This document shows, one piece after another, positions 23,101 through 35,100 of a stretch of 64,000 nucleotides of DNA. A model generated the notes under the pieces. The model was not told the origin of the DNA. It worked only from the letters and a program-made list of their open reading frames with translations, and searched no databases. The translations under genes and the position numbers were made by a program. Location of the stretch: positions 33,746,501 through 33,810,500 of the forward strand of contig OX621246.1 of NCBI GenBank assembly GCA_951640165.1, read 5' to 3'. Source of the stretch: Pseudoips prasinana (taxonomy: Eukaryota; Arthropoda; Insecta; Lepidoptera; Nolidae). How positions within the stretch are numbered: position 1 is the first letter of the stretch; every line of letters starts with the position of its first letter.

Positions 23101-26100
23101 TATTACTGGCCTGGTATGTATCAACAAGTAGCAAAGTATGTTAGTGCATGTGATATTTGCTTACAGTATAAATGCCAAAACCATGCCACTCTCGGACAAA
23201 TGGGACGCCCTAAGCAGTGTTCTCGACCATATCAAATGTTATCAATTGATTTAATGGGACCTCTTCCTGTGACACGGAAACAAAACATTTACATTTTGGT
23301 AGTAACGTGTTGTTTTTCAAAATTTTGCCATATTTTCCCAATTAAGAAGGCTACTTCTGAGATCATTATTAAAATCTTAGAGGAGCAAATATTTCTGGTT
23401 CATGGGGTTCCGCAGAGTATTTTTCAAGATAATGGTAGCCAGTTCATAAGTTCCTCAAGTGTCGGGTAATCCAAAAGTTATCTCCATTGGTTTACGTTCT
23501 GGAGAATATGTCGGGTAAAAATTTAGGTACATGGCATATAAAAGATTTAAAATCACCTGGCCATAATTCATGTTAAGTTTTGCTATATTTCACCGCGTCA
23601 TTAATATAATTTAGTACATTTCTTTGCAAGAGTCGTTGTCGAATAAATAGACACACGATTTTCGTTTCTCGGTAGGTTTGTTTTCTTACAATTGTAATAT
23701 GGTTAGATTTTTTTTTAGGTGGTTCTGTGATTGGGATGTATGGAAGGTTTTTTAAAAAAAGATTGAGTAATAGGTAAATTGTAAGAAATTGATACTTTAG
23801 CAAGTGAATGCGGATTTTATTTGTAGAAATAAAATCCTTATGAGGGACCGGCGGGTAATGTAACGAAACGTTACATGATCCTAACTTAGATTATTTTTAT
23901 TAATTTTTTTAATTACAAACTAGTCAATTATAGTGTATTTCTTTAATTATTTTTATTAATATATATTTAATTTTTATGCGTCCACAATCCCCTTTTTAAC
24001 AATTCCAACGTGTGCACGTTCCTTAAGAGTGCACGAGGGGAATCCGCGGGGAAAGGGAGGACCGTCGCAAGCGGCGGACATTTTAATGCAGCGCAGCCAG
24101 TCGTGCATAGACTGATCTAACGACAGGTCCACGCTACTTTGTGCCATACCGTGCGTTCTTAGCGGTTTTACGTAGTAATATTTTATTTATATCTGTTGGT
24201 AAATTCATTTAAATCAGCCATTGTTTTTAAATTACCAACAACGGCATCTTGGAAAGTGATATCCCGCTTGTAGGGAATTATTTTCCGAGCGTCAATTCGC
24301 CATTATTGCCCACCGCAGAACCTACAGGGCCGCACTCAGAGTTTCATCAGGGGGCCCCGGTCGGACATTCATCGGGGGCACATACCGACGTCGGCACAAG
24401 GATAGTACCGTACTGCGAACGGAAACAGACTGGCCGTACACCACGACCTATAAATTTTGTGTTGCTCTACTGTGACCTACTGAGGTGGAATACATGATAT
24501 AATTTTATTTATGATCATTGTCGTTTCATTAAATTCCTTCCGCTTCAGTAGCATAGGATTAGAATAGTAGACGTGACACAATCGTATTTGAATATTAACG
24601 AGACTTACATACTAGACACATAAAATAAAAAATAAGGAATTTATATAATACCAATAAAAAATACAATAATGAATAAAGCTACGACGAAACATAATGAATA
24701 AAGTCACCTTAAAATTTAAATTCGTCTACTGAGTAAAAGCACCCTTCCAGCAAAAGCTTTCCAGCAAAATTTACAATAAACCAAGACGTATTCTTGAATT
24801 CCCAATATTTTACTTATTAATCTGAAATAAAAGGAATGAACTCCCTGTTACGGTTTTCCCAAGAGACTACAGCATGGGGCCCTTCAAAAAGGGAGTTGTA
24901 AAGTTTCTAAAGGGTCGGCAACGCGCTAACGATGCCCCTGGTGTTGCAAGCGTTTATAGGCTACGGTTACCACTCACCATCAAGTGGGCCGTATGCTTGT
25001 TTGCCAACTAAGTGGTATAAAAAAATACACATTTAGACAACCGATCGAGCAGGTATTGTGTTCGCCTTCTAAAAAATACTTTAAGCGGAAATCCCGTGTA
25101 CATGCCTACTTGAGTATCTTTTGCCATACCGTCTCAACTGGACTGTGTTGAAACCGGTGGTAGATGAACCCGCTGTTTGTTTTGCTGGGTCTTCTCATTG
25201 GGACGCATTGGATCCAGTAGTAGCATTAAAATAGGGCACAGGCCCCATCATAATAATAATCATATTGTATTCTTACCTTCATATGGACAGACCCATTCAG
25301 ACACGATTTAGTAAAATATATCTAAAACTATAAATATTTACGAACTTAATAAATAACCATTTTCACAATAAATTCAAGAAATTTTCCAGTAAACTGAACC
25401 GTGACTATCAAAAATTTCATTATTATTCCGTCACGATCTTATAGTCTATTTATACCTAGACTGAATAAATAGTTAATTTGTTAAACTACGATTATTATTC
25501 ATGTTCTGACTATTTCCAAGCGCTTTTTTTAAAATTAATGTGAATAAAAGCGTTTTTTATTTTATTTTAATATCTTAGATAAACAGTAGATAGAAATATA
25601 AAGCACAAATAGCTGTAAGCAAATTTAGGAGTGAAATACAAATTTGACCCTGTATTAATCAAATGGCGCCCAACTTTGGACAACAAATAAGTTATAGGAT
25701 TAATTGACATTGATTTGTTGAGGGTCATATTTTGTATACTGTTAAGTTCACAGTTACCTTAATAGGGCTTTAGTGACCTGCTAATACTTTGAAACTTCCT
25801 CTATAGTAACGGCAAACTGTTTATTTTATTTATACGAGACTAGGTGACCCGACAGACGCTGTCCTGTCTTAACGATGACTATTTAATTCCAATTGGTATA
25901 ATTAAGAAAACGTGTATTTGGTATTCTAATGATATACATCATTTCTCACAAGTATTCTAATTTTTTTTTATTTTCCCGAAATTTTTTATTTTTTTCTTTC
26001 ATTAGAACCTTCTCCTGACAATAACAAACACAATAAAAAAAGAAATAGTGAAATCGGTCCAGCCGTTCACGCGTGATGGCGTGACCAAGGGAAATAGGGA

Positions 26101-29100
26101 TTTATTTTTATATATACAACATGTAACGTAATTAACGCACACCCTCAGACACCCCAATTAGAATATTATGTTGTAATCATAATACATACACTGAATTTTT
26201 AATATAACATTTATATGCATTGTTATTTACTAAATTAGTTTCTCGAAATAAAGTTTATTTTTATTTATTTTTTATTGAATGATGGAATTTGTATGAATAC
26301 AAATAAAACCGCAAATTTAAAAGTCTTATTATTTGACTTACGGTCCATTTCAATTAATTTTGACTGTATAGGGTTAATATGACAATAATTTCCGTAGTTT
26401 TAATTATTTTGGAAAATAAATTACCTATATTAAAAATGATTTAAATCGATTCAGTAAACGATTCTGAACAAACTACTTTCAGGATGTGCGTTAATTAAGT
26501 TGCATGTTGTATAAATTAGTGTCAGTTATTCAAGCCGCCCAGAGAGCCTCTCTAGCATAGCTGTGGCTAATTACTTCAGTCTGGATCTACAACATAACAT
26601 GTCATTCAGAGAACGGGGTCACTTATGCTAATCTATACATTGATAGCATGACTAATTATGGTTTCTTTAAAATAACAAATCAAACCCTTTTATAATAATA
26701 ATTTCCTCCTAGCTGAATTTCAGCCACGGCGGCCAGTTTCAATAGAGATTAGCTATCTGCGCGGGACATATTGTAGTGCACAAGTGTGTTCGCAAACACA
26801 GGAACACTTTCTATTCCATCACTCTCATGATCCGATGGGACGCCTAGCGACACGACCGGAAAGAAGTCAGGTACAGGACCGACGGCTTTACGTGCTCTCC
26901 GAGGGACGGGGGTATAATACCACCAACTCTCAGACTTCGGGCAGTTGCTGAGAAATTTTTCTTTTTACAGAAAAGTCCCAAAATCACTTTTGGCCCGACC
27001 CAGGATTTGAACCCAGAACCTCGTTCTCTGCGGGTGAACACGCTACCGCTAGACCAACGAGGCCCTTTTATATTGCACCAATGAAGTCTAAAAGAAACCC
27101 AACTAAAATGCGGGTACACATAAAATTTACGAACTTAGTGGATAAGAAGAAATAATTTATTTTCATTACAAATACGGAAAATACATTTAATGTGGTACCT
27201 ATACCACAGAATAAAGAGTACTTACGCCTATACATTTTAATCATTATTAATTTTATCCGTACTGGTATGAAAAATGAAAAATGGCCTATCTCAGCTAGTA
27301 CTGCATTTCTGCAGTGCTGATCTTCCGATAGGGCCAGTAGGTACTGGAAGCGTGATACCAGACGAATTTACATTATAATACTTACAAGCTAAGAAAAAAT
27401 CCTGGATTGATACAACATTATAGGTACATAGCTACACTTTAAGATTATAATTATGATGAAATATAGAACAGAAAAATAGAACAGAACAGAGAGAAAAACT
27501 AACTATATCTTCACCGAACCGGTCAGATTTGAACTCAGTTATTTTTCCCCCAGGAGTGTTAACAAGCCCCAATCACCCCGGCATGTATGACAACGATCTG
27601 GACTACTGGGTCCACGTGGTAGGACCCCCGGACACGCGTCTTGTCTTTGTCTTCCAAAACTTCGATCTGGAGTATCAGAAGGACTGCTTGTATGATTTCG
27701 TTGAGGTAAGCTGTTTTTATTTTAATTCTCAAAAAAAAAGTGAAGTTATATGATTTACTTCACCCTAAAAGTGCTCACCCCGCGTAAAGAAGTTTTCACT
27801 TCAAAAATATAACCTGTACATTTTCAAATACATGCATCTACAAAATCCAAATTAGATCAAATTATACAAAATACAGCATACAAATAAAATCAGAAGAGAA
27901 ACGCAATATGTATTCAAATCGCTTCCTTTTACCCTAAATATTCCAATCTTGATCCGATAAATTGTATAAATATTATGTGATTTAAATTTCCAAAATAAGT
28001 ATAGCTACTAAAAATTCCATTAGAAAATATTATTCGGCGTCTCACAGTCCGCAGGAAATGAATAATTCTTTAAGCATCATTCGAATTATAATTTAATTTT
28101 CGTGTCAGCCGATTTTTGTGAAAGAGACGAGGCATATCGGCGATAAAATCAATTTATTGTTCGGTGTCGGTTATAATTGCTTTCTGTTAACCCCTAACAC
28201 AAAAATGGGCTGTTATAAATTTTAAACGTACCTACATCCTTGCGTGTGGATGTGAGTAGCGCCGTAGTTTTCAGATGAATTGACTAGTGGCAGCTACCTA
28301 TAAATATCTTAGGGCAGCTAATACGTTGTACTGTAAATACTTTGGACTGTAAATACGTTGGTCACTGTTGTGCAGTCTCCCATGGGATGGCACAACAATG
28401 ACAAACCTTCATTTATTTATTTACGCGTTCCGTGCTTTTGATTAATGTCAGTGATTACTAACATAGTCGTAAGTTTATACTAACAATCTTAGTTACTCTA
28501 ATAAAGAACGTTCTATTCTATTCTAATACACTGGGATCTGATCCCAAACTGGCCAGAGCCTGGACGATATAAGGCTGATGATGTGACTACACTCGTCTAC
28601 AGGCTTTTGTTCAGCTGTGGACTTCTGTCAGTTGTTATGATGATAAATAAGTAATTTATAAGTATGTTTATCAGTTGCCTTGTTACCTAGTTTGGGATCA
28701 GATGGCAGTGTTTTAGTTGTACCAAGATATTTATTATTTTAATAGTTGTGCCCCGCGGTTATACCCGCGTTACATTTTATAAATTATCACAGCTCCTCCC
28801 CCGTAGGTGATAGCGTGTTAATATGTAGCCTATATGTTGACCATGCAAAATTTGAAGTAAATCCATGCAGTACTTTTTGAGTTTAGCCCGGACATACAAC
28901 AGACAAACAGACAAAATTTCAAAAAACTATATTTTGTGGTTTTAATATCGATTCTAGCTCACGCCCCAAGTATCCTTTTAAAAAAAATATTCAATGTACA
29001 GTTTTGACTTTCCTACGATTTTATTATATGTATAGATTATTTATTATTATTTATATGATTTCATACATTGCTTTAGCTCAGAGACGTGCGTAACATGAAG

Positions 29101-32100
29101 TCGTCGAGGTATTGTGGCGCGGTGGGAGAGGCGCGCTGGGTGGCCTCCACCAACAGAGCTGTGCTCTACTTTCATTCTGATTACATGTGAGTTTGTTAGT
29201 CTTTTATTTAAATCTAAGCACTATCTATCTATATAACTAATGTTAGTAATAGTGATAATCGCTAAGCGCCATCTAGTAACACGTAAGAGAACTAGGACAC
29301 CACGTTCTGCTATTGACGTTACCAGCTACTAGTGCCATCTCTTATCAATGAATAGAACCACATTATGGCACACTGACGTTCGATTGCGCTACTTTAGAAA
29401 TAACAGATGTGAGACTGAATAGGTGGTCGTCTAAAAAAGCGACAATTGCGAATTAGAATCAGTGTTTAGTATTTCGCACATTAAGTTTATCTTAACTTGC
29501 ACCGTATTTTGTTCATAGTTTGAATTTTTCTCCTCTTTTGAACTATTACTTGAAACTTTCTTGCCTTCTTACAGCCAAACGATTCTAATGGGTGACTTCA
29601 ACACCTGTTTGTTGAAAAATGATTCTCGTTCTTCAACCTTTATTTCTGTTGCGGAATCGAGTAATCTATATATATTTTCTCATTCTACTCCTTCTCTCCT
29701 AGATCTTATTCTTGTCTCTTCGAAAGGCCACATCGCTAAGCATGGACAGTGCGTAGCCGATGCTTTCTCTTATCACGATCTCCTTTTCCTATCGTATAAA
29801 ATTCGCCTACCTAAGGTAAAATCAAAAATCATTCTTCAACGTAATTTTGGTGGTATTAATTTGGATTCTCTTTGAGCAGATGCTAGCAGAATTGACTGGC
29901 CTCCTCTTATAGCTGCTGATTCAGTTAATGCGAAAATTAAAATTTACAATAAAAATATAATTAGTTTATACGCCGATGCATGCGCCACTTGGAAAAATTA
30001 AGGTAAAACATCTCCCCGCACCGTGGTTAACGTCTGAAATAAAAAGTCTCGTAGCTAAGAAAGCAGCAGCTGAGTCGCGTTTTGCGAGTAGGCCTAATGA
30101 GGTAAACCGTCATAAATATATTTCTCTTCGCAATCGCTGCAATAAGGTCTGTAGGTATTCACAACGCCAACACATCCACAACTCGGTTGAGAATGGTGAT
30201 CCAGCTAAAATATGGAAATTTCTGCGTTCATTGGGAGTTGAGAAAGCTCGAAATTATACTACTCCTAACAATTTAGACATTAATTCACTCAATTTGCACT
30301 TCTCTACTTCGACCATTTTCGACAGGGCAACAAAATTAAACACTTTAAGAGATCCTATCATTAATTCCCTCTCCCAGCTATTCTCCCTTTTCTTTTACTC
30401 AAGTTTCTGATTGTGACGTTAAGAAGAGTGTTTTATCCATCACTTCTAACGTAGTAGGCAATGACAATGTCACCCGTAATATAGTCCTTCCTATCCTCAA
30501 CGAAATTCTTCCTGCTATAACTCACATCTTAAATTCCTCTATAAGGTCCGGTATCTTCCCAGTGAAATGGAAAGATGCCCAAATAATTCCCTTTCCAAAA
30601 AAAGCCAAAGCAGCATCCTTTTCCGACTACCATCCTATTTCAATCCTTCCGTTCCTGTCCAAAGTACTTGAACGCCTTGTCCCCAACTAATTAAGTACTT
30701 TTCTCACAATAAATAACCTCCTTTATCTCTTCCAGTCTTGTTTTCGTCCTGGCCACAGTACTGCATCAAACTTGGTCCATATTACAGATGTCATTAGAGC
30801 TGGATTAGAACGTGGTCATTTTACAGTGCTAGCCCTGTTAGATTTCAGCAATGCGTTCAATACCGTGGTATTTGGTGTGTTACTGGGGATATTACGCACT
30901 CTTAATGTATCTCCAACAGTTATTGACTGGTTTCGTAGTTACCTGTCTGGCCACCGGCAATGTATTCGTATTGATAATTCCTTTTTTTCTTGGTACAATA
31001 CTAGTGCAGGCGTACCTCAGGTTGGCGTTTTGTCTCCACTATTATTCGCAATTTTTATAAATTCTATTTCTGAACGCATTAATTCTTCCTACCACCTTTA
31101 TGCAGACGATCTTCAGATTTATAATAATAATAATATCATTTATTTGCATGAAATACGGTAGGCATAAGGTGTTATACAGCAGTAAGTACATGACATATTT
31201 CACCCTCAATGAAGGGTATGCAAAAATTATGTTTAAAACATGAAATTACAGTGATGTTTATTATGATGCATTACAATTAAAAATCTTAATTATTTAAATA
31301 TCAATAAAAATCAATAATTCGAGACATAGTAGGAAAAACATCAGCGTGCACCAAATCTACATGTGCTTTTATTAAAAAAATCTTGGATAGTAAACTCTCC
31401 TGGATTAACCATTTTCACAAGGCACAGCAGAATATTTTATATGGCAGATCAGTCGTTCCTTTAGGCAAGGAGTTATAAATCAGAGGCGCCATATAGGCAC
31501 AGCTTTTTCTAAACAGTTCTAGCTTGGGAACAGGCATTTTCAAGGGTAGGTGATTCACTTTACGTTTAAATGTGTTGTCGTTAACGGTAAAGAGATAGCT
31601 GTTTACAAATTTACCAACTTTGTAGATGTATATACAGGGGACCGTTATAAGATTATTAGTTTTAAAGTTGGCTTACAAGATTTGGACCAACTCATGTCAT
31701 AAAGCGCTCGGATACATTATTTTCTGTGCTATGAAGACCTTAGCTTTGCTGTGTGGTGACGGCCTAAGAATATCACCACCCCCTCTCATCCCGTGGGGGG
31801 ACGTAAAAGTCGTCCCGAGGGAAATATATACACCAGAGAACGGGCAGCAGCGTTCTCCTGAGTACCATGTCCACCTTACTGCGATCGCCAACCCGTCTGC
31901 CAAGCGTGGCGATTATGGCAAATCCCCTTAAATGATGGACACAACCAAACCGCGGCCCCCAGTCCCCGGCAGCCCTGCTATTCCCAGCCATGGTAACAGC
32001 CGTGGTTACGGCAGGGCAGGGGGTGCTAAGAATCCCCGGCAGATTCCGCGTTACCAACACCGACGACCTCTGGCCCTGGCAACATATAACACACGTACAC

Positions 32101-35100
32101 TGCGGTCCGACGAGAAGATAACCAAACTGGAGGAAGAATTGAGCAGGTTACATTGGGATATTGTAGGATTATCTGAAGTCCGAAGAGAGGGGAAGGACTC
32201 GATAATACTGAAATCCGGAAACCTGCTCTATTACCGGGAGGGTGACCAAATATCTCAAGGTGGTGTCGGGTTCATAGTCCACAAGTCCCTCGTGAACAAC
32301 CTAGTGAAAATCGAGAGTGTGTCGACGAGGGTTGCATACCTTATACTCAGAATCACCAAGCGGTATTCGTTGAAGGTTATACAGGTATACGCACCCACTT
32401 CGACACACTCCGACGATGAAGTCGAGGTTATGTATGAGGACATATCCAGAGTCATACATACCTCTAACTCCTATTTCACTGTGGTCATGGGGGACTTTAA
32501 CGCGAAGCTGGGCAAACGATTCGGTAATGAGCTGAGAGTGGGGCAATTTGGAACTGGAGACCGGAACCCCCGGAGCCAAATGTTGGCCGACTTCATGGAG
32601 AAGGAGGGACTCTTTATGATGAATTCCTTCTTCAGGAAGCCGGATCACCGCAAATGGACCTGGGCGAGCCCCGATGGTAAAACTAAAAATGAGATAGACT
32701 TTATCTTGTCGACGAGACGACAGATGTTCAATGATGTCTCCGTGATCAATGCGGTTAAAACCGGGAGCGATCACAGACTGGTCAGAGGCTCATTGAACCT
32801 TAATGTCAAACTCCAGAGGTCCCGGCTGATAAAGTCTACGCTCCGACCTTTACCTATCCACGTCCAAAACCCCGAACCATTTCAGCTCGAACTGCAAAAC
32901 CGTTTCGAATGCCTAGCAGACTGCGAGGAAGTGGACTCATACTATGACAGGCTCGTAGAAGCTGTCCATACGGCTGGGTCTAAGGTCTTCAAGGCCCGTC
33001 GTACAACCAGAACTAAAAAGATCTCTGACTGTACCCTACAACTTATGGAAGATAGACGGAAAATGGTTCTGACATCCTCAGATGATGCTACCAGATATCG
33101 GCAGCTCAACAGACAGATCTCAAAGTCTTTGACTCGCGACACGCGGCAATTTAATACAATTAGTATTTAAGAGGCTATCGAGCGGAACAAAGGCTCTAAA
33201 GTGTTCGCAAGAGCTCTGTCTGTTGGACGACGCTGAAGACTGAGGATGGTAGAATCGTCACGTCTAAACCTGAGTTGCTGGGAGAGATCGAGAAGTTCTA
33301 CGGAGAGTTATATACGACAACACAGCCACCTGTCAAAAGTCATGCCTCAGATCCCAGAGCACGACTAACCCGACTTTACACCGAAGACATCCCGGACGTC
33401 AGCCTGTACGAGATTAGAATGGCTCTCAAACAACTCAAGAACAACAAGGCGCCTGGTGATGATGGAGTTACAGCAGAGCTTCTGAAGGCGGGTGGTACAC
33501 CAATCCTACGGGCCCTTCAGAAGTTATTTAACTCCGTCATACTAGATGGTCAAACGCCACAAGCATGGCACAGAAGTGTGGTGGTGCTCTTCTTCAAAAA
33601 GGGCAACAAGACCCTATTGAAGAATTATAGACCCATCACACTGCTGAGCCACGTTTACAAGTTGGGGACGTTCGAGGGTCGTTACGAACCGTCTCGCACG
33701 CAGGTTTGACGACTTCCAGCCTCCCGAACAAGCCGGTTTCCGAAAAGGCTTTAGCACCATAGACCACATACATACGCTGCGGCAAGTTATACAGAAGACC
33801 GAAGAGTATAACAAGCCACTGTGCTTAGCGTTTGTGGACTATGAGAAAGCCTTTGATTCTATCGAAACATGGGCCGTGCTGAGGTCTCTCATAAGGTGCC
33901 AAATTGACTACCGGTATATCGTGGTGATAAAGTGTTTGTATGAAAACGCCACTATGTCAGTGCGACTCCAGGACCAGATCTCGAAACCTATCCACTTGCA
34001 GCGAGGCGTGAGACAGGGAGATGTTATATCTCCGAAACTGTTCACCGCTGCATTGGAAGACGTCTTCAAGCTTCTGGACTGGAAAGGCTTTGGCATCAAT
34101 GTCAATGGCGAGTACATCACTCACCTTCGATTTGCCGATGATATCGTAGTCATGGCTGAGACCATGGAAGACCTCGGTACAATGCTCGATGACTTCAGCA
34201 GAGTCTCTCAACAAGTGGGTCTGAAAATGAACATGGATAAGACGAAAATCATGTCAAACGTCCATGTTGCACCCACTCAATTGAAAGTTGGTGACTCTGC
34301 ACTCGAAGTTGTAGAGAACTATATTTACCTAGGACAGACCATCCAACTAGGTAGGTCCAACTTCGAGAAGGAGGTCAATCGTAGAATCCAACTCGGCTGG
34401 GCAGCGTTCGGGAAGCTACGTAACATCTTCTCGTCCAAAATACCGTAGTGTCTCAAGTCGAAAGTCTTCGACCAGTGTGTGTTGCCAGTGATGACATACG
34501 GAACAGAGACGTGGTCGCTCACTATGGGCCTTATTAGAAGGCTCAAGGTCACCCAAAGAGCAATGGAGAGGGCTATGCTCGGAGTTTCCCTGCGGGATCG
34601 CATCAGAAAAGTCGAAATCCGCAGGCGAACCAAAGTCACCGACATAGCCCTAAGAATTGCCAAGCTGAAGTGGCAGTGGGCAGGGCACATAGCTCGTAGA
34701 GCCGACGGCCGCTGGGGCAGAAAGGTTCTCGAGTGGCGACCACGAACCGGAAGACGCAGCGTGGGCAGGCCCCCTACAAGATGGACCGATGATCTTGTGC
34801 GGGTCGCTGGAAAATGCTGGACAGACTGCACAAGACCGGCAATTGTGGAGATCTTTGGGGGAGGCCTTTGTCCAGCAGTGGACGTCTTTCGGCTGATATG
34901 ATGATGATGATGATGAAGACCTTAGTGATGTCTGTAGAATTTCCCTAGACCACTATGCCATATCGTATAATGGAGCATATGTAGGCATGATACACCATAT
35001 AATCCGGCTCCGTTAAATAAATTGGCAGAAGCTGTGACTAATTTGAATACCGATTTAGATAACATCAGTGAGTGGAGTCGTGCTCACGGACTACACGTTA

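Larger units (their letters stand above)
18399..24578 (+). mobile_element. Rearranged Gypsy-like LTR retrotransposon
   Basis: Flanked by a 4-bp target duplication CAAT (18395-18398 and 24579-24582). Plus-strand order: partial LTR 18399-19045; inverted primer binding site about 19046-19065; complete inverted LTR 19066-19785; inverted polypurine tract 19786-19804; gag and pol in forward sense; polypurine tract; complete 720-bp LTR 23859-24578. The three LTR copies differ at only a handful of positions, so the insertion is recent. The gag start, leader and part of integrase are missing, so the copy cannot be autonomous. No env frame is seen. Confidence 0.88.
18333..27553. other. Intron 3 of the receptor gene
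   Basis: Contains the 6.2-kb LTR element, a MITE and SINEs listed separately. Stretches 24583-24890, 25016-25842 and 27067-27553 show nothing I can name. A tail motif cgggtcggcaacgcgc lies at 24900. Confidence 0.75.
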
